DNA of 64,000 nt from Calothrix sp. PCC 7103 (GTDB lineage Bacteria; Cyanobacteriota; Cyanobacteriia; Cyanobacteriales; Nostocaceae): the NCBI RefSeq assembly GCF_000331305.1, contig NZ_KB217478.1, positions 3,747,315 through 3,811,314 of the forward strand. Direction: 5' to 3'. Shown piece after piece: positions 23,358-31,716 of the stretch. The notes under the pieces were generated by a model, which was not told the origin of the DNA, searched no databases, and saw nothing but the letters and a program-made list of their open reading frames with translations. The position numbers were made by a program, and so were the translations under genes. How positions within the stretch are numbered: the stretch's first letter is position 1; every line of letters begins with the position of its first letter.

Positions 23358-24254
23358 TTACATGCGGTCATTTTTTTTGACAGTAGGGCGCCCGTCAGTA
23401 TCAATATCTAATTCTTCACGGCGAATTGTTTCACTTGCTTGTACTGTTTCGTGGTCTACAACTTTTGAAACTCGGACTTCTTCCCGCACAAAAGCTTCTT
23501 TTTGGATATTAGGAACTTCTTCGTAAATTTCCATATGGGCAACTTCACCTTCACGGAAAGTCGCGACATCAGCAGAAACTACTCTGCCTGCATCAGTAGG
23601 AGTTACTCGCTCAACAATAACTCGCTCTTTGTCAACTGATACAGAAACCCGTGCAGTCTCAGTTTCGACGTGCTTACCAATTGCTACTTCCCCAGATTTA
23701 CGACGCTGTGTGCTTGCAACTAGCCGTTCTTCATAAAGTTTAAAGGTTTGGTCATCATGCACGCTGGTATCGTATAAGTCTGCATCTTGCGTATAGTCGT
23801 AAGTATCACGGCTATAAGTAGGAGTGTTATTTGCAACAGCCGCAGTTTTAACAACAGGCGCCACAGGAGCCGCGTCAAGAGGTGCTGATGCTTCTAGTGC
23901 TGCTGGACGATATGCTCCACGTACCCGCTCTTCGTAGTCGAAATCAAGCGCCATACCTTCTTTATATTCAGGTAAATCTTCTGCTTGCTGCTTTGTCATC
24001 TGAACATATACGCGGTCGGCTTTAGAATCAATTTTCCCACGACCGATAGGTAGTAATACTTTCTTACCAAAAACCCAGAAACCTACATCTACGATAAGGT
24101 AACGAAACTTTCCTTGGTCATCTACCAATGCATCACTAACTGTGCCAATTTTGTCATCACTTTCCTGAGTATAAATACTCATTCCTTTAATGTCGTTACC
24201 TTGAATAGCATCGCGGTAATCTGGATCATAATCACTAATTTTATGAAGAGCCAT
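23358..24254 (-). CDS. PRC-barrel plus DUF2382 (YsnF/AvaK-type) protein (298 aa)
   Basis: Residues about 15-110 form a PRC-barrel (GNDIKGMSIYTQESDDKIGTVSDALVDDQGKFRYLIVDVGFWVFGKKVLLPIG). The C-terminal half (about 170-285) is a DUF2382 domain (LYEERLVASTQRRKSGEVAIGKHVETETARVSVSVDKERVIVER...EEVRVSKVVDHETVQASETIRREELDI). This architecture is that of AvaK, an akinete marker of Anabaena variabilis, and of stress-linked YsnF proteins. It is cytosolic and likely first gene of an operon with the large repeat membrane protein. Akinete involvement is inference. Confidence 0.9.
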   Translation of the reverse strand: MALHKISDYDPDYRDAIQGNDIKGMSIYTQESDDKIGTVSDALVDDQGKFRYLIVDVGFWVFGKKVLLPIGRGKIDSKADRVYVQMTKQQAEDLPEYKEGMALDFDYEERVRGAYRPAALEASAPLDAAPVAPVVKTAAVANNTPTYSRDTYDYTQDADLYDTSVHDDQTFKLYEERLVASTQRRKSGEVAIGKHVETETARVSVSVDKERVIVERVTPTDAGRVVSADVATFREGEVAHMEIYEEVPNIQKEAFVREEVRVSKVVDHETVQASETIRREELDIDTDGRPTVKKNDRM

Positions 24255-24677
24255 TTTTTTATTACTTTTTCTTTACTTCACTTACAAAGCTAAGAAAATA
24301 GCTGGTTATAAACATCTTTCTAAAGAATGAGTTAATTAGCTTATTTAGTTATGAATTTCTTTGATTAATCAATATAATTTATGTGGTTATAGAACTATGT
24401 AAGGTAAAAATAAAATCTAGTTATGATTTGGTTATGAAGATTTTAATTGGCAAAGTTGTGACTCGATTCTAGCAATATATGTGACTATTTTCTAGCATTA
24501 AATGTAAGTTATAAACTCGTCTAGATAGTAATAACATACTAAATCAAATCTAAGTACTCAAATATCTCTATAACTTTTGAAAGACAAGACTTCATACAAA
24601 TGGTTGATGTAAAACTAATTTATAAATGTGGGAATGGTGTTAACAACAACAAAATGTTTGTATAAAGGAGTAAAATT
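24255..24677. other. AT-rich divergent intergenic region
   Basis: About 420 bp between divergent genes (PRC-barrel and CAAD proteins), so it must hold both promoters. I see no RNA gene and no clear GTA-N8-TAC NtcA box. A Shine-Dalgarno AAAGGAG stands at 24665-24671 before the CAAD gene. Confidence 0.5.
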
Positions 24678-25079
24678 ATGGAAACTCAAATTAAAAAAGA
24701 ATATAGTACCGATTTAAAATTAGCAGAACAGGCGCCTGCTGAACTTAATTATAAAGCGCAAAAAATGGGCAAACAAGTTTCTAATTTTTTAGCAGAGCTA
24801 CCAGATAAAATAAATAAGTTTTATCAAGAATATAAACTACCTATTTTAAGCTTTGCATTATTAGTATTAACAATTATTTCGCTTAAAATAGTGTTAGCAA
24901 TTGTAGGTGCAGTTAATGGCATTCCTTTAGTAAGACCATTTTTTCAATTAATTGGTATGTGTTACACATTTTGGTTTATTAGTCGCTATTTACTCAAAAA
25001 CTCGACTCGTAAAGAATTAGCCGCAGAATTGGACGTAGCTAAACAAGAGGTTGTGGAAAACACTGGCTTGGAATCTTAG
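24678..25079 (+). CDS. CAAD-domain thylakoid membrane protein (133 aa)
   Basis: Cyanobacterial aminoacyl-tRNA-synthetase-appended domain (CAAD, CURT1-like fold) as a stand-alone protein. The pattern is an amphipathic N-terminal helix (KAQKMGKQVSNFLAELPDKINKFYQEYKLPI), a membrane helix (LSFALLVLTIISLKIVLAIVGAVNGIPLV), a second one (PFFQLIGMCYTFWFISRYLL) and a charged tail (RKELAAELDVAKQEV). Such proteins sit in thylakoid membranes and relate to plant CURT1 grana-curvature proteins. Strong AAAGGAG upstream. Confidence 0.88.
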   Translation: METQIKKEYSTDLKLAEQAPAELNYKAQKMGKQVSNFLAELPDKINKFYQEYKLPILSFALLVLTIISLKIVLAIVGAVNGIPLVRPFFQLIGMCYTFWFISRYLLKNSTRKELAAELDVAKQEVVENTGLES

Positions 25080-25205
25080 ATTTAGGGGCTTCCAAAGAAT
25101 TAATTATCCATCTAAAAGTGGAACGGGCATCCCTGCCCGTTTTTAGCATGAAGGGCATAAGGGACTAAAAGTGTGAATCTAAAAAATAAAAAAGGACAGC
25201 AAATA

Positions 25206-26354
25206 ATGGAAAGTAATCCACTGTTGGCAATTAAAGACTACGGTCAGAGTATCTGGATGGATAATTTGACTCGTGATTTGATACAATCGGGTGAACTTCA
25301 ACGCATGATTAAAAGTCGCGGTCTTCGTGGTCTAACTACAAACCCGGCTATTTTTGAAAAAGCAATTATGGGGAATGCACTTTATGATGCTGATGTTGAA
25401 GCAGGAATTAGAGCAGGTTTACCAGTTTACAAAATTTACGAATCACTCATCTTTGAGGATATTCGTCATGCCTGTGATATTTTCCAAGGTATTTATGAAG
25501 AGTCAGGAGGGTTAGACGGTTATGTTAGCATCGAAGTCCCTCCAACTATTGCTCACGATACACAAGCCATAATTGAGGAAGCACGCCGTTATTATTATGA
25601 AATTGGGCGCCAAAATGTGATGATTAAAATTCCTGGTACTACTAGTGGATTACCTGCTGTAGAACAGGTGATAAGTGAAGGAATAAATGTTAACGTCACC
25701 CTATTGTTTTCACTCTCTAGCTATGAAGAAGCAGCTTGGGCATACATTCGTGGTTTGGAGTCTCGTGTAAATAAAGGTGAAGATATTAGTAAAATTGCTT
25801 CGGTTGCGAGTTTCTTCCTTAGTCGCATTGACATAAAAGTTGACCAGATGATTGAGGACAGAATCAGAACAATTGGCTCTGATGATTTAGCCGCTCAAGC
25901 TCGTTTGTTAGCGGTTAAAGGTAAAGTGGCTATTGCTAACGCCAAAATAGCTTACCAAAATTTCCAAGAAATTACCCACAGCGAGCGTTGGCAAGCATTA
26001 GCAGAAAAAGGCGCCAATGTACAGCGATTGTTATGGGCTTCAACTGGTACTAAAGACCCTACTTACAGTGATGTGATGTATGTTGATGAGTTAGTGGGAC
26101 GCGATACCGTTAACACTCTACCTCCGGCAACGATAGAAGCTTGTGCTGACCACTGTGATGTTAGTGATAGACTTGAGACTGGGATTAAGGAAGCATACAA
26201 CTTAATGGACAGTCTCAAAAACCCAGATATAAATATCAATCTCGACCAAGTAATGGTTGAAGTATTAGATGAAGGAATTGACAAGTTTATCCAACCATTT
26301 CAATCACTGATGGAATCAATGGAAGAAAAAGTTAAACAATTGGCGCCAGCTTGA
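25206..26354 (+). CDS. tal: Transaldolase
   Basis: Transfers a dihydroxyacetone unit between sugar phosphates in the pentose-phosphate pathway, which supplies reductant to heterocysts in relatives. The Schiff-base Lys lies in MIKIPGT. The entry WMDNLTRDLIQSGELQRMI and LRGLTTNPAIFEKAI are family signatures, as is VTLLFSLSSYEEAAWAYIRGLE. I chose ATG 25206 with AGGA 9 bp upstream over the GTG at 25173, giving 382 aa, usual for the long bacterial form. Single gene. Confidence 0.95.
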   Translation: MESNPLLAIKDYGQSIWMDNLTRDLIQSGELQRMIKSRGLRGLTTNPAIFEKAIMGNALYDADVEAGIRAGLPVYKIYESLIFEDIRHACDIFQGIYEESGGLDGYVSIEVPPTIAHDTQAIIEEARRYYYEIGRQNVMIKIPGTTSGLPAVEQVISEGINVNVTLLFSLSSYEEAAWAYIRGLESRVNKGEDISKIASVASFFLSRIDIKVDQMIEDRIRTIGSDDLAAQARLLAVKGKVAIANAKIAYQNFQEITHSERWQALAEKGANVQRLLWASTGTKDPTYSDVMYVDELVGRDTVNTLPPATIEACADHCDVSDRLETGIKEAYNLMDSLKNPDININLDQVMVEVLDEGIDKFIQPFQSLMESMEEKVKQLAPA

Positions 26355-26476
26355 TTATTTAAAATTGGCGCAAAAAAAGCCTTTGTATCTAAAAGCGCCA
26401 ATCCTACTTTAATGTAAGTTGGCGCCTTATAATCATTGTATTGCTAAAGTAATATTGATAAGCAAAAACTTGAACT

Positions 26477-27103
26477 CTATTGGTATACACGGGCTTTGCG
26501 AGTTCCGGTGACAGCTCCCATTATTGATGCGAGTAAACCCAGCAAAGAACCTAAAACAAACCACCACAAACCACTACGTACATTCGCAGCAGCTTCACGG
26601 GTTTGTTGAGCGCTTACATTCGGTGCATTTGCAGGTAAATTCAAGTTACCTTGCTGCTGAACTTGGTTGATAACCTCACCTGCATTAGAAGCGGCAACAC
26701 CAAAAGCACCAGATACTCCACTTGCTATTAACCAAGAACTAAGTGCTAAAGTAGTTGCCCACAAAATTGCACCGTTAAGAATAGCTGTACTGCGGCTCAT
26801 TGGACCACAAGCACGAGCAGTCACCCAACCACCTGTGAATAGAGAAATTAATAAACCAATAATTGACCCAATGCCTACATTCGAGGCAACACCGGACGAA
26901 ATTGTTCTGGGGGCGCCTGAATTTTCAACGCTACCTGCCCCAATTGCTCCAAATAAAGCACTCAAAACGAGTTGAGTAGCTAGAGCAACTACCAAACCTG
27001 AAATAATTGGACCCCATCGAACACGGTCATGATAATCGCCAACTCTATCTGCAACTACAGGGTTAGCAACATAATCACCTGTAGGCTGATTAACGTATGC
27101 CAT
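26477..27103 (-). CDS. Four-helix membrane protein of unknown function (208 aa)
   Basis: Hydrophobic segments at about residues 28-58 (RWGPIISGLVVALATQLVLSALFGAIGAG), 77-99, 105-135 and 178-203. There is a Gln/Asn-rich extramembrane loop around 140-175 (VINQVQQQGNLNLPANAPNVSAQQ). The first helix block (RVRWGPIISGLVVALATQLVL) is a pattern found in many small cyanobacterial membrane proteins annotated as hypothetical. It lies downstream of, and convergent with, transaldolase. No function assigned. Confidence 0.8.
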   Translation of the reverse strand: MAYVNQPTGDYVANPVVADRVGDYHDRVRWGPIISGLVVALATQLVLSALFGAIGAGSVENSGAPRTISSGVASNVGIGSIIGLLISLFTGGWVTARACGPMSRSTAILNGAILWATTLALSSWLIASGVSGAFGVAASNAGEVINQVQQQGNLNLPANAPNVSAQQTREAAANVRSGLWWFVLGSLLGLLASIMGAVTGTRKARVYQ

Positions 27104-27275
27104 TAGTTTATTTTTCCTCTGAATTTTTGAATTAAATCTGAGTGTAAAAAGCTATTCTTTGCAAATTAGCCTTAGACTTAAAATTATATTAAAATGTATA
27201 ATTTAACTATCTCTCAACAGGAGTAATTAGTATATCCGTTTGGCGTAATATTTATTAATAGTTTGCAAAAATATA

Positions 27276-27302
27276 GTAGGACAGGTTATAAGCCTATCCT
27301 AC
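27276..27302 (-). terminator. Terminator of the oxidase operon
   Basis: GTAGGACAGG-ttataag-CCTATCCTAC, a 10-bp stem with one mismatch directly after the ctaE stop codon. On the minus strand it is followed by TATATTTTTG. Confidence 0.65.
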
Positions 27303-27308
27303 GGTTAT

Positions 27309-27905
27309 TTATTGCCAGACGTAAATTAGGATAAATAAGATAATCCAAATTACATCGACAAAGTGCCAAAAAAGTGATGTTGCGTATACTCCGTAGTGAC
27401 CGTTATCAAAGTTACCTGGTATGAATGAGCGTGCGAGAATTATTGTTTGTAATATAATACCTGTCAGAACGTGTAATCCGTGGAAACCTGTTAGTAGGTA
27501 AAATAAACCACCGAATACGCCTGTGGTAAAACCAAATTCTAAGCCACCCCATTCTACTGCTTGACCGTATAAAAAGTAGCTACCCATGAGCATTGTTAAT
27601 AGCAGAAATATCCGGTATCCCCAGAGGTTATGGCGTAGTAATGCGCGTTCTGCAAAGTAGATAACAAAGCTACTTGAAACTAGGATAACTGTGTTGATTA
27701 TTGGTTCTTTTATTTCTAGACCTGATACACCAGCAGGTAGCCAGGTTGGTGTAGAGAGTTTGGTGACGATGTATGCTGCGAAGAAGCTTAGAAAGATTAC
27801 ACTTTCTGAAAGTAGAAATACTACGAAGCCGTATTGTTTATTTCCTTCTTCGTCGTGTTCGTGGGCATCTGGCGCCTGTATATGAGTTTTTATTGAACTT
27901 TCCAT
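27309..27905 (-). CDS. ctaE: Heme-copper oxidase subunit III
   Basis: Integral membrane subunit of an aa3-type terminal oxidase (198 aa, short bacterial form). It shows NKQYGFVVFLLSESVIFLSFFAAYI, WGGLEFGFTTGVFGGLFYLLTGFHGLHVLTGIILQ and HYGVYATSLFWHFVDVIWIILFILIYVW; the last is the family signature (WHFVDxVW). It starts 66 bp after the stop of the split subunit I gene and is the last gene of the operon, followed by a hairpin. Confidence 0.95.
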   Translation of the reverse strand: MESSIKTHIQAPDAHEHDEEGNKQYGFVVFLLSESVIFLSFFAAYIVTKLSTPTWLPAGVSGLEIKEPIINTVILVSSSFVIYFAERALLRHNLWGYRIFLLLTMLMGSYFLYGQAVEWGGLEFGFTTGVFGGLFYLLTGFHGLHVLTGIILQTIILARSFIPGNFDNGHYGVYATSLFWHFVDVIWIILFILIYVWQ

Positions 27906-27971
27906 GATTGGTAGTGGTTGATGGGGCGGTATTGGTTGATGGGGGCGGGTGAACGTTAACCCACCCCTACA

Positions 27972-28899
27972 TTATTCTTGGTGTGCGGCGCCTGCGACTA
28001 AGGGTTCGTTCATGCCGTAACCGTAGGGTGGTGATACTACTACGGGGATTTCTTCAAAGTTTTCAACGGGTGGTGGGGAGGATACTAACCACTCTAGACC
28101 TATTGCACGCCAAGGATTATCTGGCGCCTTGTCTCCGTTTATCCAGGAACTAATCATGTTTAAGATAAACGGTAATGTTGACATACCGAGTATGAAACCG
28201 CCGATACTAGCGATAACGTTCCAAAATGTGTATTCGGGGTCGTATGATGCGACTCGGCGTAACATTCCGTGTAAACCTAGGGGATGCATTGGGAAGAAGT
28301 TGAGGTTGGTACCAATGAAGGCTAACCAGAAGTGCAGTTTACCTAAGCCTTCGTAGTACATACGTCCGGTCATTTTAGGGAACCAGTGGTAGATGGCAGC
28401 AAATAAGCCCATCGTGACGGTTCCGTAAAGAACATAATGGAAGTGACCGACAACGAAATAAGTGTTATTAACATGGATGTCGATGGGAACTGAGGAGAGC
28501 ATAATTCCCACTACACCAGCAAACACGAACATTATTAAGCCACCCAAGGCAAATAACATTGGTGTGTTGAGTCGAATTTTACCACCCCAAATTGTTGCTA
28601 ACCAAGCAAAGACTTTAATACCAGTTGGTACTGATACAAACATTGTCGATATCATGAACACCATTCGCATCCAATTTGGTGTGCCACTAGCGTACATGTG
28701 GTGGATCCAAACTAAGCCACTCACTGCCGCTATCATTAGTGAGGAAATGGCAACTACCTTGTATCCAAATAACGGCTTACGCGAGTAAACTGGAAAAATT
28801 TCCGAGAAAATACCGAAAATTGGCAGTATTATCACGTAAACTGCTGGATGCGAATAGAACCAGAATAAATGTTGAAATAGTACTGGGTTTCCACCTTTA
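27972..28899 (-). CDS. ctaD: Heme-copper oxidase subunit I, C-terminal part of an interrupted gene
   Basis: Carries the binuclear-centre half of subunit I: YSHPAVY (CuB His and cross-linked Tyr, A2-type without the Glu), WIHHMYASG (two CuB His) and VVGHFHYVLYG (heme a3 and heme a His). Translation of the minus strand from 28899 reads KGGNPVLFQHLFWFYSHPAVYVIILP, in frame with the N-terminal part at 49693-50449. Upstream of KGG the frame turns into element DNA. A GTG near 28835 is open but cannot give a functional oxidase. After excision the two parts give about 556 residues, normal for the family. Confidence 0.96.
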
Positions 28900-28912
28900 C
28901 CACTATCCGGCT
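28886..28912. other. Left attachment site of the ctaD element
   Basis: The direct repeat GGTTTCCACCTTTA (28886-28899) is identical to 49693-49706. It overlaps the arm TTTACCACTATCCGGCT (28896-28912), which recurs inverted at 49672-49688. Left of the repeat is ctaD coding sequence; right of it is element DNA. Confidence 0.9.
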
Positions 28913-28943
28913 ATTATTAGAGAATTGAGTTACCCGACGAGAA

Positions 28944-30515
28944 ATGAACGTTGCAGGTCAAATTATTGGTTATGCCCGCGTTAGTACGGAAGAACAAAGC
29001 GACGACGAAGGTGCATTGGTCAAGCAATTACGCAGATTAAGAGAGAATGGTGCGACACAATTATTTTACGATGTTGGTCAGCGTACCAATGATAAGCGAT
29101 TAGGTATTAATCAAATAATTGAGTACATAGCTGCAAGTCGTGACGGCGCCGTGGCTAAGTTGATATTTACACGGTTGGACAGACTATCAGCGTCACCAAT
29201 ACTTTTTTATCGTTTGGTCGATGTATGTAGGAATAAACGGGTTGAGCTACAAGCCCTAGACGATTCGTTTGATGTTTCAACAGTTGGGGGGGAGTTCTCA
29301 GCTGACGTTCGTATAGCTGTGGCAAAGCACGAAGTCAGGATGATATCGTTGCGCGTTCGTAAAGATTTGGAGGTTAGGGCTAAATTGAATAAACCGCATT
29401 ATTTTGCACCTTTTGGGTATCGCGTAGTAGGCGAAAATTACGACCGCTACGAGAAAGACGATACCCCCTTAGTTTGTTTACTGAATGGTAAACGAGAAAT
29501 GACGGTAGCGGATGTAGCACGTCTTAGAATTGATATTTTCTTTGAGGTGGGAACTGTTCGTGGTGCTGCTAAACGATTAAACGAAATTTTTGGAATTGCC
29601 CGCATAAGCCCAATTCAACGTAATGCAGAAGTAAAAACTAATTCAATCACTGACGAAGAAATCAGTAATGACCTATGGGCACCTAGCAAGCAGTCAAGAA
29701 TGGTTTTTTCTAATCGACTATCAATTACTTCCACGGGTTTACAAAATTGGCTAGTTAACCCCATCCTTGCTGGAGGGGTGCCAAGGAATAAAACAAAGTC
29801 ATCTGAAGGTAAAAAATCTAACAGACCTCGTAACCAATGGTCTGTTACTTGGAATGTGCATCCATCAGAAGCAATAATATCACTGGCAGAACGTAACAAG
29901 ATTCTAGAAATATTTGCCCACAACAAAGAAAACAGATGGGTATCTGATACCCCAAAAGTTTGTAATGTTTTTTCTGGTTTGGTTCGTTGTAGTCAGTGTG
30001 GCAGTTCTTGCTCAATTCAAGGTACTAGGTTTCGCAAGCGTATAAACCGTAATATTTCTTATTTTCAATGTAACTACTACCGAAATGATGGATTGTGTAA
30101 GAACAAAACCATGATTTCTGATATTGAAATCGAGAAGCAGCTAATACCTTTATTAATAAAGGAAGCTGAACGGTTATCAGTATTGGGAGAAGAAATATCA
30201 CCCACTCAAGAAGATTATGAGGTAACAGAATTAAGGTGCCAGTTATCTCAGTTAAAAGCAATCTCCAAGCCCAATTTTGCAATACTAAAAGCAATAGAGG
30301 ATTTAGAGTCTCAAATAAATAGTGCGGTAGCTCAAAAGTCTAACCATAATAGGCAAATGATTATTGCTAAAGAGCGGATTGTTGCTGCATTTTCAAACCC
30401 TACATTTTGGGAATCGATTGACAGTCCCGCCGATAAAAAGCGCTTACTCGGCGAGGTTCTCTTAGAAATTCGAGTAGATGCCAAACAATTACAGAGTATC
30501 AAGTATAGAAGTTAA
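28944..30515 (+). CDS. xisF: Large serine recombinase, XisF-type excisase
   Basis: 523 aa, close to XisF of the Anabaena fdxN element. The catalytic domain begins IIGYARVSTEEQSDDEGALVKQL with the nucleophile Ser in RVST, and later has FTRLDRLSASP. A recombinase DNA-binding domain (ARLRIDIFFEVGTVRGAAKRLNE), a zinc ribbon (LVRCSQCGSSCS...YFQCNYYRNDGLCKN) and a coiled-coil C-terminus (about 415-465) follow. It probably excises the element that splits ctaD by recombining the 14-bp repeats. It starts 45 bp inside the left site. Contains one GGCGCC, so it belongs compositionally to the host. Confidence 0.93.
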   Translation: MNVAGQIIGYARVSTEEQSDDEGALVKQLRRLRENGATQLFYDVGQRTNDKRLGINQIIEYIAASRDGAVAKLIFTRLDRLSASPILFYRLVDVCRNKRVELQALDDSFDVSTVGGEFSADVRIAVAKHEVRMISLRVRKDLEVRAKLNKPHYFAPFGYRVVGENYDRYEKDDTPLVCLLNGKREMTVADVARLRIDIFFEVGTVRGAAKRLNEIFGIARISPIQRNAEVKTNSITDEEISNDLWAPSKQSRMVFSNRLSITSTGLQNWLVNPILAGGVPRNKTKSSEGKKSNRPRNQWSVTWNVHPSEAIISLAERNKILEIFAHNKENRWVSDTPKVCNVFSGLVRCSQCGSSCSIQGTRFRKRINRNISYFQCNYYRNDGLCKNKTMISDIEIEKQLIPLLIKEAERLSVLGEEISPTQEDYEVTELRCQLSQLKAISKPNFAILKAIEDLESQINSAVAQKSNHNRQMIIAKERIVAAFSNPTFWESIDSPADKKRLLGEVLLEIRVDAKQLQSIKYRS

Positions 30516-30930
30516 GCTACATCATCTTTACTTGATTTTTGGACACCTGCTTTTTGCTTCTCTTCAAAAGCTATAACCAGTCTCGCAATAAGTTGCGCTA
30601 GCGTTTCTTGATGAAGTGGTTTCGCTGTTTGCATATCAATAAACTGTTCGCTACTTCAAAATTACTCGAAAAACGAAAAATTTCTGTTCGCCGTTAACTC
30701 TTCAGAGGTAGCGGCTTTTTTATGTGGCACCTGTTCTAACCAGTTATTTCACTAATCTTACAAGGTCTTTTGCAATAGCTTCGCGGAAGCCGCGTTAATT
30801 CATAACCCATTATCGAAGCTGCAATGCGTAACGGAAGGTAATGTTGACCGGGAGCAACTGAAGCTACGTAGGCGTCTCCCATATTGCTCTTCAAGAATTG
30901 CCAGGGGAAACGCATCTAATTCCGAAAAAG
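30512..30930 (-). pseudogene. Decayed gene convergent with the recombinase
   Basis: Two fragments read on the minus strand. The first (about 30735-30930) gives ELDAFPLAILEEQYG and, after a frame change, VASVAPGQHYLPLRIAASIMGYELT. The second (30512-30634) gives a 40-residue end (MQTAKPLHQETLAQLIARLV...). Stops and a frameshift separate them. The two stop codons of this frame and xisF overlap. It could be a lost element gene, but it does not look like XisH or XisI. Origin unknown. Confidence 0.4.
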
Positions 30931-31640
30931 GCCTATCTGTAATGATTAGAAGCTGTCATTATTCTCAAAATATAAGGTTTTAATAAGGCAGAAAAAATTC
31001 TTAATGCAAATTTAGCTACGTAATTTATAAATACTTGCAAATACTGAAAAAATGTAGCACAAAATATCACAACCATATTATAAAAGATTGTGCATGTATC
31101 AAATATTAATATTACGATAAAAAGCAGCTTCCCCAATACTCAGTATAAATTGAAGATGCTTCTATTGGTGGCGCCTGATTCCATATCGTAAATCAAGTAT
31201 AACTATGTATAAAAATTACGCTTATTTTACATATTAGCCTGTCAAAAAGCGCTTTTTTTGCGAATAATACTTATTATTTCAATCTTTCAGTAAATATAAT
31301 GACTTACTCGCTTCGGTATGCAGATATTATATTTTATTGCTTTCAAACCTAATTTTTTGATTATTTTTGATTTTTGATGTACTTACTGCCACCCATTGCT
31401 TCTATTTTACCACGTCTTAATCAAGCGTCATGCTTATGGAGTAAGGTTAAGAGACTACGAACTTTAAAAGAACGGCGCCCAAACTATCCTACGTATATCT
31501 GGCATGACCATGATTTCAATGAGTTAAATATATCACTTTTATATAACCGTACAAACGAATTTTTAGTATTTAAATACTAAAAATTTATTGTAAAAATAAA
31601 CTTTTCGCTTCAAAACACCACTTAATACAACAAAAACTGA
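30931..31640. other. Non-coding segment with the last GGCGCC sites before the cargo
   Basis: AT-rich DNA with GGCGCC at 31168 and 31474, the last ones until 49422. A 68-codon frame at 31374-31580 has no ribosome site or family and is probably chance. The switch to cargo composition falls between 31,480 and the terminator at 31,641. Confidence 0.5.
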
Positions 31641-31677
31641 ATTCTTAAAACCATTGCTATACAAAGGTTTTAAGAAT
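31641..31677 (-). terminator. Terminator of the glycan operon
   Basis: ATTCTTAAAACC pairs perfectly with GGTTTTAAGAAT (12 bp). On the minus strand it is followed by TCAGTTTTTG. It lies about 40 bp beyond the stop of the cellulose-synthase-like gene. Confidence 0.7.
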
Positions 31678-31716
31678 ATTTGCCTTTTTTACATACTTAC
31701 TGGAGTTTATTTTATT

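Noticed and set aside
23293-23358. Extended N-terminus MLHKPGFTKK for the large repeat membrane protein
   Set aside because: These codons translate the AAACCGGGTTT palindromes; the ATG at 23292 has a good ribosome site.
28835-28835. GTG near 28835 as a genuine start for a short subunit I
   Set aside because: The product would lack the first six helices and the heme a ligand; the upstream residues NPVLFQHLFWFYSHPAVY are conserved oxidase sequence.
31374-31580. 68-codon plus-strand frame
   Set aside because: No ribosome site and no recognisable motif; AT-rich and isolated.
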